DNA of 64,000 nt from Paenibacillus sp. FSL K6-3182 (GCF_037976325.1 NZ_CP150265.1:5203501-5267500); one strand, 5' to 3'. Positions 38,801 through 48,096 are shown, counted from the first letter of the stretch. The notes: generated from the letters alone by a model not told the origin. Program-made: numbers and translations.

Positions 38801-39680
38801 AAAATCCAGAAAGCCCCTGCTTCGCAGCTTGGTCAGCCCAAGCCATAAACAAAGCGATATCATTTGCATAACCACTGCTTGAAACAGCAATCCAGAGCCG
38901 CAAAATTAGTGCCCCAAGGAACACGAATACAAGAATGATTTTATGTAAATGTTGTTTCTCGTCAAGCCAGCTTCGCTCTCGAAACAGCTTCTTATAGATA
39001 AGTGCAAAAAACAAGGTGAACAGTGCACCAAACAAAATAAGTGGAAGGACTGAGCCGCCCGAAGTCGATGTTTCAGTTCCTTGGCTTGTCTCCGTAGGGA
39101 CTAAGCTGAACACCTCTGCACCGGATGGCGCCTTAGATACTTTCTCTACACTGACGTCATCAAAATAAGCTTTCCCGGTATTAATGCTCCCGTATCCGCC
39201 TAAACTAGCGCTAAAGGTAATACTCTTTTGGTCCTGGCCCGTCTTCGCATAAAATTCAACGTAAGCCCATTTTCCATTTGTATCCTTCACTTCAGGATAA
39301 GTTACTGCTACGCCTTCAACGAAAAATAGAGCTCCTGTTGCATCCAAGCCTACTTGTTCCGTCTTCACGTACCCAGAAAATTTATATGTTGTTTTTGGTT
39401 TTACATTTATCGTCTGTGTCCACCGCGAGTGATTAGCTTGCTTGTTCTCAAGCACGGCTGAATAAGTTCCTGTATGCGCTTCGGTATTATCAATCGTATA
39501 CGAAGTAATTTGCTCTTCCTTCAAATACGCATCATGCGTCCAATCGGAAGGCGCTCCCTCCGCAACATTTTCAAAACCGGCATTTTTAAGCAGATTGCTT
39601 GCTGCGTTTGATACTGCCGCTGGCCATAGAAGGGTTAGGAGAAGGATGGTTATTGTAGCGCGACTAAACATATTCATCAT
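35874..39680 (-). CDS. Large multidomain protein O-mannosyltransferase (PMT-type fusion)
   Basis: Membrane protein of about 1268 residues, far above the usual PMT length. It has a signal peptide ending near AASN, a carbohydrate-binding-like jelly roll (about 30-190), and a first polytopic glycosyltransferase-like unit with many helices (about 215-660). A discoidin/F5-F8-like domain (about 720-830) follows, then a C-terminal PMT unit with the hallmark loop FDEIYHARTAYE and a long membrane tail. PMT enzymes transfer sugars from polyprenyl-phosphate donors to proteins outside the membrane. The neighbouring GT2 and GtrA would supply the donor. The start is ambiguous; ATG 39680 follows GAGGTGG. 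Confidence 0.82.
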   Translation of the reverse strand: MMNMFSRATITILLLTLLWPAAVSNAASNLLKNAGFENVAEGAPSDWTHDAYLKEEQITSYTIDNTEAHTGTYSAVLENKQANHSRWTQTINVKPKTTYKFSGYVKTEQVGLDATGALFFVEGVAVTYPEVKDTNGKWAYVEFYAKTGQDQKSITFSASLGGYGSINTGKAYFDDVSVEKVSKAPSGAEVFSLVPTETSQGTETSTSGGSVLPLILFGALFTLFFALIYKKLFRERSWLDEKQHLHKIILVFVFLGALILRLWIAVSSSGYANDIALFMAWADQAAKQGLSGFYHSGMFVDYPPGYIYILYVLGLIKDMLSLDSGSNAALLLFKLPAILADLAAAYFIVQIGKKKAGYSIALGLALLFLFNPAIIVDSAAWGQVDSIFALALVLAIHGLVENKIERASVLFAIAALIKPQAFIFMPVLLLWFVYRKDWKKIPVSAFYGFTTFILLALPFFWGNSGLSGLIKLYSGTLSSYPYATLNAFNFYALSDANWKPITDTWLLFSFKTWGNIFIFAAVAISAFFALLKRDKESSKRSYFIAMVLIVVVFLGVTKMHERYLFPVMLLGIFAFIQSLDRRMLMVYFGFSLTSFINIAYVLDYSKVSTNVPFNGIVLLCSLANVGLMLYLLYIGYDNYARGRLKPIAPLLEEERKQSDHKTLTAFKAEAISRVKQENERLVRKDWIWMGAITLIYAVVALFQLGELKGPTTAWQPSTVGQSFYVDLGEVKQLDRINSFGGVGTGKYKYEFSQNGTDWDNLMEVDSSHVAVFTWNSQPAALAARYVKLTTVQTGFSMHEMAFYEQGNKIPLSIVGINDEQAKDAKRGSVPLLFDEQQRAKYEATYMNGSYFDEIYHARTAYEHMEHIVAYENTHPPLGKIIIAIGIKLFGLNPFGWRIAGTLFGIAMLPLMYVFARRLFKTTVYAGVATALLAADFMHFTQTRIATIDVYGVFFIMLMFYFMHKYYSLSFYRVKLSVTLLPLFLAGLFFGIGVASKWIVLYGGAGLAIMLGLSLFDRYKEYAAAKRVLKENKRESGFSQDKLQHIINVFPRYTIITLAVCLVFYIVIPLAIYALSYIPVLTVMDEGYTLKSLVDYQKHMFSYHSKLVSTHPFSSSWWEWPFMKRPVWYYSGDNMAAGMKSTIVAMGNPLIWWAGIFAMAATIWMSIKRKDKAMYTIWIAFLAQYVPWMLVTRLTFLYHYFAMVPFIILSLVYMFKIIEEKRPNFKLIRNVFVAVAILLFVMYYPALSGMTVKSWYVEHVLRWFPSWLF

Positions 39681-39741
39681 CGTTCCGATTTCCACCTCAT
39701 ATTTGGAATAAAGTTGTCCATTTTATAATGAAATACAACTT

Positions 39742-39768
39742 AACTCTATGTGATATTAACCTCATGGT
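39742..39768 (-). promoter_or_regulatory. Candidate promoter of the PMT-type gene
   Basis: Two overlapping readings are possible on the minus strand. AC, 16 bases, CATAGAGTT fits a sigma-K-type promoter except for the final A. TTGACC, 17 bases, TAGAGT fits a weak sigma-A promoter. The sequence cannot decide between them. Confidence 0.45.
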
Positions 39769-39904
39769 CAATGAAAAAGTGAAATTTCCACCGCTTTTTT
39801 AGCACGACGGAAAAGTCGACAGCAATAATAAAAAAGCATCCCTAATGGGATGCGCGAAATGCCACAATGGAATGCATGTTCTTCTGCATACAAGCACTCT
39901 CGAT

Positions 39905-41132
39905 TCAGCTTGAGGCTGGAGGCAGCATACCACCCTTTCCATCGGCTATGCCTACGATTTCTGAAGGTTTTCTTATATCCGCGACAACGATATCGTTTTT
40001 CTCGCCGATCATGCCTCCCGCCACATAGCTTTTGCCATCTATGACTCTTGTTCCAGCGATATGCCTCATAAAATATTCTGTATTCAACATCGCATCAATG
40101 ACATAAGAAAACGCAATGCGCACATCGAGCCGAATAATGGTTATCGCTAATCGCCTAGCTGTTGCGATCGCATCCTCCTTAACCGTTCCGATGCCGCCGT
40201 CCACAATAAGCGCATGCTTAGCTAGGGTTGTGACCGCAGCCTCGTCTATAACAGGGAACCCCTGCGTAAATCCTATAAGAATATCAGCATTTTTGACGGA
40301 TTCCGCGATGTTGTTCTCATTGTATATCAGCCCGGTGCTGTACCTTGGAAGAATGGCATTCAAAGCTTGCGCAATGATTGCCCCTGCTGATGTAAACGTC
40401 AGCTCCTCGCTCGGCGAGCGTCAACGCAAGCTTTGAGCCTAAGATTCCCGCGCCAATAATCGAAACCTTCTTCTGTTTCAGCTCAGGAACCAGCTCGTTG
40501 ATTAGAAGATCGCATGCCAGCGAGGTAATATCGTTTCCTTTATAGGCTTTTATCTCACTCTGCAGCACACACGCTTTGGCGACAGTCAGAAAATCACCCG
40601 CTTCCGCGTTTTTAGCTTCGGCGTCAATGAAAATGTAATCGACCTTACCATCGGCGTATTCACAAATAGCCTTTACATGCTCTCGCTCTGCAACAATATA
40701 GAAACAGACTACAAAAGTCTGCGATTCTCTGGCAGGTCCAATGATAAACGACGGGTTGTTATGCCTCGCGGTAGATCCGATGGTGGCAAGCGCCAATCGA
40801 TTGCTTTCATGTGCTTTTTTTACACAATCATCAATTGCCCGCATGAAAAGCAGTAACTCCGCTGCGTAGAGAATGACAGCTGCCGCCACCGCTTTAAACA
40901 CCCTAATGAGTTCGTGCACGCCTGCATATTTCCATAAGGTTTTGTAAGACTTGCTGATGACAAGGAAGAAGTAGCTTGTAATGATAAAAAGTCCAGCAAC
41001 TGCCACATCAGTAACCGATAATGATTGAGGCAGAAGCTCGCCATAAATCAAATATAAAGCAAACATCCAGCTTCCAAGGAGCAGCAAGCTGTCGATGATG
41101 GATAAGACCAGCATCCTTTTTCTATATGTCAT
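39905..41132 (-). pseudogene. Frameshifted chimeric gene: CapD-type membrane segment joined to NAD-binding dehydrogenase-like part
   Basis: The first about 95 residues are four membrane helices like the N-terminus of CapD/PglF-type polysaccharide enzymes (FFLVISKSYKTLWKYAGVHELIRVFKAV). The remainder does not continue as CapD; it leads to a Rossmann fold (VSIIGAGILGSKLALTLAERGADVYI) and a dehydrogenase-like tail (NADILIGF, ALIVDGGIGT, GGMIGEKNDIVVADI). The reading frame breaks near 40405: one frame ends at 40317, and the homologous continuation is in another frame to 39905. The ATG shares four bases with the manC stop. Either a decayed gene or a one-base sequencing error; the family of the second part is not recognised. 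Confidence 0.65.
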
Positions 41133-42454
41133 ACGTCCACTCCGCTGGTCGTCTCTATTTGTACTTCCACTAAAGTAAGCTCCGTTAAAGCGGCTATGCT
41201 GTAGCTTGTTGTCGACTCCATTTCCAAGCAATCCCCGGGAGCCACGTTTAGCGGTTTACCATCCACAATCGCTATGCCTTTGCCGGCTTGAACAGTCCAT
41301 ATAACCCTTCGAGAGGACAATGGATCCGGAACATAATGCTCTCCTGTATGAACTACAATTTTTTTCACAAGCGTCTCTCGGTTGTCTTCCAGCTTAAACA
41401 CGTCCAAAAGGCGATACCAGCCCCAGCGAAGCTCCTCGTACATCAATCGCTGATCGATAGGCTGCATCATTTCCTTAATGCGGGGACTCGCAGATTTATC
41501 GGATACGAGGATGCCATTCGGACTTGCTGCAACAACGATATTCGATAAACCAAGCACCGTCACCAAAATATCCAATTCATTAAGCACATGCGTATTGTAC
41601 GAATCGTCGCTTATAAGACCCTGCCCGATCACATTCGTATCCATTTCCTCCGTCAGCGTGTTCCAAGTGCCGAGGTCCTTCCACTCATTTTCATAGGCGA
41701 TGGCTCTGAGCTGCTTCGCTTTTTCCAACACTTCATAATCAAAGCTGTTTTTCGGCAGCGCAGCATATTGGCGGGATAATTGTTGATAGGAGGTTGGGTA
41801 ATTCCGATCGCGTAGAAGCGAGAGCAAATAATCAAGTTTGAAGGCAAACACGCCGCAATTCCATAGTGCGCCATTTTCTATTAGATCCTTGGCAATCAGC
41901 ACTGGCGGCTTCTCGACAAAACTTGTAATCACGATGCTATTATAAGTTTGTGATGCGAGATTCATAGGAGACGGAATCATATAGCCATATTTCTCAGAAG
42001 GATAAGTCGGACGTGATCCAATTAAGGCAACCTCCGCATCCGTTCCTCTCAAAACCTGCTCTAATTCCTTGATCTTTTCGAAAAAATCAGCATTTACATA
42101 GGGGTCTACAGGCAGCACGCATACGATCTCGTCCTTAGATGCCTTCACGATTGAATTCAAATAAGCGGAAACCAAAGCAATAGCCGGAAAGGTATCTCTT
42201 CTCTCCGGTTCCACGATGATCGGAACTTGGTTGCCAATCTGGCTTCTAATCAAATCCACCTGAGAGGAGCATGTGGCGATATAGGATGAAGCCTCAAGGC
42301 CAGCCTCTTGCAGCTGTCTCCACACCCGTTGAACCATCGATTCTCGTTCGCCGTTCTCCCCTTTGAGCACCTTTAAAAATTGCTTCGTTCGCGAGCCGTT
42401 CGAGAGCGGCCATAATCGTTTACCGGAGCCTCCCGAGAGCAAAATTATTTTCAT
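41129..42454 (-). CDS. manC: Mannose-1-phosphate guanylyltransferase
   Basis: ManC-type enzyme of 441 residues making GDP-mannose from mannose-1-phosphate and GTP. The nucleotidyltransferase signature LLSGGSGKRLWPLSNGSRTKQFLKV is at the N-terminus, with FVEKPP and LWNCGVFAFKLDYLL further on. A C-terminal cupin-like tail (HTGEHYVPDPLSSRRVIWTV...PGDCLEM) resembles the fused isomerase domain but lacks much of its core, so isomerase activity is doubtful. It overlaps gmd by one base (TAATG) and the chimeric gene by four. Confidence 0.9.
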   Translation of the reverse strand: MKIILLSGGSGKRLWPLSNGSRTKQFLKVLKGENGERESMVQRVWRQLQEAGLEASSYIATCSSQVDLIRSQIGNQVPIIVEPERRDTFPAIALVSAYLNSIVKASKDEIVCVLPVDPYVNADFFEKIKELEQVLRGTDAEVALIGSRPTYPSEKYGYMIPSPMNLASQTYNSIVITSFVEKPPVLIAKDLIENGALWNCGVFAFKLDYLLSLLRDRNYPTSYQQLSRQYAALPKNSFDYEVLEKAKQLRAIAYENEWKDLGTWNTLTEEMDTNVIGQGLISDDSYNTHVLNELDILVTVLGLSNIVVAASPNGILVSDKSASPRIKEMMQPIDQRLMYEELRWGWYRLLDVFKLEDNRETLVKKIVVHTGEHYVPDPLSSRRVIWTVQAGKGIAIVDGKPLNVAPGDCLEMESTTSYSIAALTELTLVEVQIETTSGVDV

Positions 42455-43527
42455 TAGCCTCGCGCTCCTTTTAGTGCATTCATATCCTGCATAACCATTT
42501 CTTTAACAAGCGCTTGAACATCATATTTAGGTTTCCACCCTAATTGTTTCTTTGCCTTCTCAGGACTTCCGAGCAGCAGCTCAACCTCGGTAGGCCGATA
42601 ATATTTGGCATCCACGGCAACAACCTCCTTGCCGACCGGAAGCGAATAGGCTGGATTATGGCATGCCTTTACATAGGCCACTTCGTCTTCCTTTTCACCT
42701 TTAAATGCTATTTCCACACCGATCTCGGCAAAAGCAAGGCGAACAAACTCTCTAACCTCTGTCGTGTATCCTGTTGCTATGACAAAGTCTTCCGGCTCGC
42801 TCTGCTGAAGAATCAGCCACATCGCCTCGACGTAATCTCTTGCGTGTCCCCAGTCTCGCTGCGCATTTAAATTTCCTAAGTAAACCTTGTCTTGCAGTCC
42901 ATGCGCTATACGGGCTACAGCTTTCGTTATTTTGCGTGAAACGAATGTTTCTCCTCGCAAAGGACTTTCATGATTAAAGAGAATACCATTGGACGCGAAC
43001 ATGCCGTAGGCCTCGCGGTAGTTTACTGTGATCCAATAGGCATACAACTTGGCAACTGCATAAGGACTGCGGGGATAAAACGGTGTTTTCTCGTGCTGCG
43101 GAATTTGTTGGACAAGCCCGTAAAGCTCAGATGTGGAGGCTTGATAAATTTTTGTTTTTTGCGTAAGCCCGAGCAGTCGTACAGCTTCCAGTATGCGCAG
43201 CGTTCCGATGCCATCTGCGTTGGCTGTATACTCTGGCGTATCAAAGCTGACATGAACATGGCTCATCGCTGCCAAGTTGTAAATTTCATCCGGTTTCACC
43301 TGTTCAATAATTCGCACTATGTTTAAAGAATCCGTTAGGTCTCCATAATGAAGAAAAAATCTTTGTTCATTAATGCTGGAATCATTCAACAAATGGTCGA
43401 TTCTTCCGGTATTCGGCAGAGAGCTTCTTCTCTGCAATCCGTGTACAATATATCCCTTATCTAACAGCAATTCAGCTAGATATGCGCCGTCTTGTCCCGT
43501 AATCCCTGTTACAAAAGCAATCTTCAA
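42454..43527 (-). CDS. gmd: GDP-mannose 4,6-dehydratase
   Basis: Short-chain dehydrogenase of 357 residues converting GDP-D-mannose to GDP-4-keto-6-deoxy-D-mannose. The NAD(P)-binding [15 protein letters not shown], the catalytic [10 protein letters not shown] and [15 protein letters not shown] (Tyr-xxx-Lys), and the [19 protein letters not shown] loop are all family hallmarks. Translation probably starts at TTG 43527, with GAAGGGG upstream. First gene of the gmd-manC-chimera operon, divergent from fcl, with which it completes GDP-fucose synthesis. A sigma-K-like motif lies upstream. Confidence 0.95.
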   Translation of the reverse strand: MKIAFVTGITGQDGAYLAELLLDKGYIVHGLQRRSSLPNTGRIDHLLNDSSINEQRFFLHYGDLTDSLNIVRIIEQVKPDEIYNLAAMSHVHVSFDTPEYTANADGIGTLRILEAVRLLGLTQKTKIYQASTSELYGLVQQIPQHEKTPFYPRSPYAVAKLYAYWITVNYREAYGMFASNGILFNHESPLRGETFVSRKITKAVARIAHGLQDKVYLGNLNAQRDWGHARDYVEAMWLILQQSEPEDFVIATGYTTEVREFVRLAFAEIGVEIAFKGEKEDEVAYVKACHNPAYSLPVGKEVVAVDAKYYRPTEVELLLGSPEKAKKQLGWKPKYDVQALVKEMVMQDMNALKGARG

Positions 43528-43562
43528 AGCATCTGCCCCTTCCCTATCATCCCAATTAGTAA

Positions 43563-43589
43563 CATAGTATGTCTCTCAAACGAATTGGT
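43563..43589 (-). promoter_or_regulatory. Sigma-K-like promoter of the gmd operon
   Basis: On the minus strand AC, 16 bases, then CATACTATG. This fits AC, N16-17, CATAnnnT, with G in place of the last A. It is 36 bases ahead of the TTG start. Confidence 0.5.
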
Positions 43590-43721
43590 ATGGACGTAAT
43601 GGAAGCTTCTCAAACTCAATTCTATAAATAGGCAAAGACATGCTCACATTAAGAGCCGATTACATAATCTGATAAGTAGAATTATATATTCAGGTTAAAT
43701 AGGAAAGGTCGGAGGCTGATA

Positions 43722-44657
43722 ATGAGTCAATTGAAAGGGAAAAAAATTATGGTCACCGGAGGCTCCGGCTTCTTAGGCTCGCATGTCGTCGAGCTGCTTG
43801 CTAAATACGATGCAGCGGACGTTATTGTACCGAGGAGCCGGCAATATGATTTAACTAGCCAGGCCGCATGTTTGTCCGTCATTCAAGACTATAAACCGGA
43901 TATCGTCATTCATTTGGCCGCAAAAGTAGGCGGGATTGGAGCCAATCGCGCAAATCCAGGTTCTTTCTTCTATGACAACCTGTCGATGGGCATCCACCTC
44001 GCAGAGGCATCGCGCCTCCATGGCGTCGAAAAGTTTGTAGCCTGCGGAACGATTTGCTCTTACCCCAAATTTGCCAATGTTCCATTCAAGGAAGAAGAGC
44101 TATGGGACGGCTATCCTGAAGAGACAAACGCACCTTATGGCTTAGCCAAAAAAATGCTGCTCGTTCAGTCTCAAGCTTATCGCAAGCAATACGGCTTTAA
44201 TTCCATCTTCCTTCTACCCGTTAATCTGTATGGTCCAAGAGATAACTTTGATCTGGAAACCTCGCATGTCATTCCTGCGCTTATTCGCAAATGCTTAGAG
44301 GCGAAAGAACAGAATGCTGATTACATTGAGGTTTGGGGCACAGGAATTGCAACAAGAGAGTTTTTATATGTGGAGGACGCTGCAACAGCTATTCTGCAAG
44401 CCGCAGAGCAGTTTAATGGCGAAGAGCCTGTCAATATTGGCACAGGCCGCGAAATCTCGATTAAAGAGCTCGTTCATTTAATTGCAGAGAAAACAGGCTA
44501 TACCGGAAATATACGATGGGATGCAAGCAGACCCGACGGGCAGCTGCGAAGATGCCTTGACACATCCAAAGCAGAGCAGCTATTCTCCTTCAAGGCACAG
44601 ACAGATCTGCCGGAAGGGTTAGAGAAAACCGTCAAATGGTATATCGATCAGCAATAA
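43722..44657 (+). CDS. fcl: GDP-L-fucose synthase
   Basis: Epimerase/reductase of 311 residues that converts GDP-4-keto-6-deoxymannose to GDP-L-fucose. Features are [35 protein letters not shown], the conserved [21 protein letters not shown] with active cysteine, and [12 protein letters not shown] (Tyr-xxx-Lys). GGAGGCTGAT precedes the ATG. It is transcribed away from gmd. A weak sigma-K-like motif (AC, 15 bases, CATAATCTG) lies upstream at about 43645-43670. Confidence 0.94.
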   Translation: MSQLKGKKIMVTGGSGFLGSHVVELLAKYDAADVIVPRSRQYDLTSQAACLSVIQDYKPDIVIHLAAKVGGIGANRANPGSFFYDNLSMGIHLAEASRLHGVEKFVACGTICSYPKFANVPFKEEELWDGYPEETNAPYGLAKKMLLVQSQAYRKQYGFNSIFLLPVNLYGPRDNFDLETSHVIPALIRKCLEAKEQNADYIEVWGTGIATREFLYVEDAATAILQAAEQFNGEEPVNIGTGREISIKELVHLIAEKTGYTGNIRWDASRPDGQLRRCLDTSKAEQLFSFKAQTDLPEGLEKTVKWYIDQQ

Positions 44658-44664
44658 ATACGGT

Positions 44665-44720
44665 CATAAAAACAAAAGCCACAGCGACTATCCCTAGTCG
44701 CTGTGGCTTTTGTTTTTATG
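44665..44720. terminator. Bidirectional terminator, 26-base perfect inverted repeat
   Basis: Arms at 44665-44690 and 44695-44720 are perfectly complementary (core GCCACAGCGACTA) around a four-base loop, with A/T runs at both ends. The stop codon of the minus-strand GT2 gene (44716-44718) lies in the right arm. It ends both fcl and the long seven-gene operon. Confidence 0.92.
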
Positions 44721-45822
44721 ATGCCCGCTTCTTTCCTTTTATTGCGCTCCCTTTTTTCCGTGGCTGGACACTCCCCTTACGCTTGCTCCGGCTGACAGCT
44801 CTCCTGCTCGATGCGCCTTTACTACTTTTTTTTCTTCGCATGGCGGTTGTTTTTTTTCCTAACCTTTTACGTCCGTTTCTTCTTAACGGCTTCGTTCTCC
44901 CTATGCTTGAAGCTGGTTTGGCAACTGGCAGATTAGCCTGATAATAGCTTGAAACCTCAGCAAAATACGAATTCAACACATTTTCAAGGCTCTGCTGGGA
45001 ATAATGGTTCGTTTCGATATTTTTTGCCCGAAGCTTATCGAACCAGCTTGTCACCCCTTGAACAAAACCGTCTGTTGCCTGCAAACGTCTCTCGCATACG
45101 TCCATATGAAGATTAAGCTCATCCTCCGTAGGCAGGAGCCCCATCTGAATCAGCTGATTGAATACAATTTTTTTCCCGATCATTTGTTGTTCCGCATTAT
45201 GCTTCGCGCCTATTTGCTCACTATGAATGCGGTAATGAAGCAGTACATCAGGTATATTCGTGATACGGGTTAATTGCGCCATTCTCGACCACAGCTCATA
45301 ATCCTCCGTATGAGGGCTTTGATAGTCATAGTAAAGCGAATAGCTCTTAACAACGGAGCTCCGCATCATGACCGTTGGATGATTTAGAGAGCAATAAAAC
45401 AAAAGCCCTGCCTTAATGTCCTCATGGTCGGTTGGATGCTTAACCCAAATATCGGTATGCATATATTTCATCGCTGTGCCGCAAAGGCCTATATCCGGGT
45501 ATTGATTCATAAGCTCAACCTGCCTAGCCAAACGATCAGGAAAAGCAAAATCATCACAATCCATTCTAGCAATATATTCGCCTTGAGCAAGAACAAGCCC
45601 CTTGTTTAGCGTGAAAATAAGTCCGTAGTTTGATCCATTGCTAAAGAAACGGATTCTTGTATCCGAGTAAGAGGCAATGATTGCGGCGCTCTGATCATTG
45701 GAGCCGTCATCAATAATTAAAAACTCAAAATCTTGAAATGTCTGATTTAAAATGCTTTCGATTGCTTCGCGCAAAAACAATTCACCGTTATAAACCGGCA
45801 TCAAAACCGTTACCTTTGGCAC
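44716..45822 (-). CDS. GT2 glycosyltransferase with basic C-terminal tail
   Basis: About 368 residues. The N-terminal GT-A domain has VTVLMPVYNGELFLREAIESIL, DGSNDQS and the metal site ARMDCDDFA. The last 70 residues are extremely rich in Lys, Arg and Ser (for example RRNGRKRLGKK and SRSKRKGSVQPRKK), unlike ordinary GT2 enzymes. I start at GTG 45822 because AGAAGGAGGCGGG lies directly before it; the upstream ATG has no ribosome site. It is the last gene of the seven-gene operon and ends inside the terminator. The acceptor and sugar are unknown. Confidence 0.82.
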   Translation of the reverse strand: MPKVTVLMPVYNGELFLREAIESILNQTFQDFEFLIIDDGSNDQSAAIIASYSDTRIRFFSNGSNYGLIFTLNKGLVLAQGEYIARMDCDDFAFPDRLARQVELMNQYPDIGLCGTAMKYMHTDIWVKHPTDHEDIKAGLLFYCSLNHPTVMMRSSVVKSYSLYYDYQSPHTEDYELWSRMAQLTRITNIPDVLLHYRIHSEQIGAKHNAEQQMIGKKIVFNQLIQMGLLPTEDELNLHMDVCERRLQATDGFVQGVTSWFDKLRAKNIETNHYSQQSLENVLNSYFAEVSSYYQANLPVAKPASSIGRTKPLRRNGRKRLGKKTTAMRRKKSSKGASSRRAVSRSKRKGSVQPRKKGSAIKGKKRAS

Positions 45823-45931
45823 CTTCCCGCCTCCTTCTACACACTCACTACTATACAATGAATGATAGATGCAGATGGTTTGGACAAAAGCCTTAGGGCA
45901 TCTTCATCGTTCTTTCAACAATGTCGCTGTT

Positions 45932-47380
45932 TCAGTATAATCTCGGATGATTCGCTCGTATTTGCTGAACAATCATCGCATGCTTCTGTCCCGCATCATA
46001 GGACAACGAATGGCCATGACGCCGATATAATAACAAGGCTTCATGAATGGCAGTCCCACGCCAGCCCCTCTCGCATAACGAAATCCAGAAATCCCAATCC
46101 TCATAGCCGTGTATCATCGCTTCATTGTAACCGCCTACTGATAACCAAGCACTTTTGCGAACAAGCGACGTGACACAAACAATATTTTCAGAAAGCAAGC
46201 GGTTAAAATCAAATTCAGGCGGAATCCAAACCCACGATTGATCGCCGAAATACTCCAACCCGACAGTTGCGAACCCAACCTCCGGTCTCGCTTCTAATAT
46301 GCGGTAAGCCTTCTCTATTAAAGTAGGCTGTATTTTGTCGTCCGCATCAAGGGGCAATATATATTTCCCTCTTGCTTCGCGTATGCCAACATTTCGTCCA
46401 TACGGCAGACCGATATTCGTCTGAACATGAATGACTCTCGTTTTTGGCCGCTGAAGGCGTTGAAGCACATCGATTGTGTACGGGTCGGTAGAGCCGTTAT
46501 TTACGACAATAATTTCAATTTCTTGAAAGATCGAGTTTAAGCAAGAATCTACGGCTTCCTCCACATATTGGCCGTAATTGTAACAGGGAATGACGATGCT
46601 TACGATTGGCGTGAGCTCAAGATCTTGACCAAGTCGCCTGCGTAGCATTCTCCTAACCTCCCATTCGTCTCGCAGCCAGCTGAGCCATAGCTTATCCAAG
46701 CGGTTCTCGTGAAACAACTCTGGATGGTTACTCACAATTTGTTTACTGAGCAGATCATGCTTGGAACCATCCGAATCGGCGCTTAATACACGATAAGCCA
46801 GCGGGGCGTCATTTACGGCTATACTGATCCAGCCCTTTTTCGAAAGCGAAATCCAAAAGTCCCAATCCTCATAACCATCCGTCATCCCCTCGTTATAGCC
46901 GCCAGCTTCAAGCCAAGCCTGCTTCCGAAAGAGAGCGCTTATGCATATAATATTTTCAGCTAACAAGCGGCCAAAATGAAAGACCGGCGGCTCCCAGCTA
47001 TAATGAACAGCCCCGAAAGTATGATAGCCTGGCGAAGCAATGCCTGCCATTGGATTTTGCTCAAGCAGGCGAATCGCCTTGTCAAGAAAGCTGTTATGGA
47101 GCAAATCATTTGCATTCAGCGATACGATGAAGTCGCCCTGCGCTGCCTTAATCCCCGCATTCCTCGCAGCCGGGAGTCCACTGTTCCTCTCATAAATGAC
47201 TCTCGTCTTTGGTTTATTTAAACTAGTTAATAGATCGATCGTCGCTGGCTCTGTTGATCCATAATCCATGACGATTACTTCAATCTCCGAATAGGAAGAA
47301 GCTAAGCAGGAATCGATGGTTTGTTCAATAAATCTACCCTCATCAAAGCACGGGATTACTATGCTGACCTTCACATTCAT
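45932..47380 (-). CDS. Tandem two-domain GT2 glycosyltransferase
   Basis: About 482 residues with two consecutive GT-A domains of the same ancestry. The second (VSIVIPCYNYGQYVEEAVDSCL, VNNGSTDPYTIDVL, PLDADDK) keeps the metal-binding DxD. The first (VSIVIPCFDEGRFIEQTIDSCL, YGSTEPATIDLL) reads SLNAND, with Asn for the first and third positions, so it may be inactive or metal independent. The two probably arose by internal duplication. ATG 47380 follows AAAGGAG. It sits mid-operon between two other transferase genes. Confidence 0.85.
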   Translation of the reverse strand: MNVKVSIVIPCFDEGRFIEQTIDSCLASSYSEIEVIVMDYGSTEPATIDLLTSLNKPKTRVIYERNSGLPAARNAGIKAAQGDFIVSLNANDLLHNSFLDKAIRLLEQNPMAGIASPGYHTFGAVHYSWEPPVFHFGRLLAENIICISALFRKQAWLEAGGYNEGMTDGYEDWDFWISLSKKGWISIAVNDAPLAYRVLSADSDGSKHDLLSKQIVSNHPELFHENRLDKLWLSWLRDEWEVRRMLRRRLGQDLELTPIVSIVIPCYNYGQYVEEAVDSCLNSIFQEIEIIVVNNGSTDPYTIDVLQRLQRPKTRVIHVQTNIGLPYGRNVGIREARGKYILPLDADDKIQPTLIEKAYRILEARPEVGFATVGLEYFGDQSWVWIPPEFDFNRLLSENIVCVTSLVRKSAWLSVGGYNEAMIHGYEDWDFWISLCERGWRGTAIHEALLLYRRHGHSLSYDAGQKHAMIVQQIRANHPRLY

Positions 47381-47394
47381 CGGGCAAGCTCCTT

Positions 47395-48075
47395 TCATTC
47401 TGGTGTAACTTTCCTGTCTGGCAGCATAAAGTAATGATACATATCCTTTGTCACCGGCAAGCTATATTTCACCGTCAACAGCGAAAGAATCGACTGGTCG
47501 TAACGATGATCGATAAATTCCGGGAAGTTCGGCAGGCCGCTGCTATTTTCAGCATTTGAAATCACTTTATAATCTTGGCAATAAAACAGCCATTCTTCTA
47601 ATAGGCTTCTGCTTTTCTCATTATTGTAAAACATAAAAAATCCAGCCCAGACCTGCTCTGTTTCCCAATAACTCGAGCTGTCGCACTGCATAAGCACGAA
47701 GCTGTCTCTTTTGGTCCAGCTTTTATTTAAATAGTAGGCTGTTTTAAAAAAAGCAAATCCGCCGTTATCGGCGCAGTGGGCAAATAGCGGATACAGTGGA
47801 CTGGTGAACCGCGTGTCCGCATCCGAATACAGCACCAGCGCTCCTTCTTCCACTTTCGATAAAGAGTCCAGTAAAATATACGGCTTCCAGCACCATAGGC
47901 CAAAACCTTTCTCATGCTGCAAAATTGCTGCATTGTTACGAGCAAAAGCCGTTCCTTCGAGATCGCTTGGATGATATGAAATGACACGATCAACGCCATA
48001 TTGCAGCGCAGTCGCGTTTAGTCTATCTTGATAAGATTGAAATTCTGGCGATGCAAAACTTACTAAATAAATCAT
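47395..48075 (-). CDS. Nucleotide-diphospho-sugar transferase-like protein
   Basis: Protein of 226 residues with a GT-A-like look: an N-terminal Rossmann-like strand (MIYLVSFASPEF), GLWCWKPYILLDSLSKV, and a probable metal-binding DxD in VLYSDADTRF. A later DHRYDQSILSLL segment resembles acceptor-side loops of GT32/GT8-like enzymes. I cannot place it firmly in a family. It is in the long operon, 21 bases after the fused GT gene, and is preceded by AGAAGGAAG. A role in glycan assembly is inferred from these neighbours. Confidence 0.7.
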   Translation of the reverse strand: MIYLVSFASPEFQSYQDRLNATALQYGVDRVISYHPSDLEGTAFARNNAAILQHEKGFGLWCWKPYILLDSLSKVEEGALVLYSDADTRFTSPLYPLFAHCADNGGFAFFKTAYYLNKSWTKRDSFVLMQCDSSSYWETEQVWAGFFMFYNNEKSRSLLEEWLFYCQDYKVISNAENSSGLPNFPEFIDHRYDQSILSLLTVKYSLPVTKDMYHYFMLPDRKVTPE

Positions 48076-48096
48076 TCATGACCACTTCCTTCTAAC

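Noticed and set aside
40317..40440. Programmed frameshift in the chimeric gene
   Set aside because: No slippery heptamer, internal ribosome site or stimulatory structure is visible at the break; decay or sequencing error is simpler.
44716..45822. Lys/Arg-rich tail as a frameshift artefact
   Set aside because: Low-complexity basic tails also occur in intact neighbouring genes, and the frame ends exactly at the terminator, so the tail appears real.
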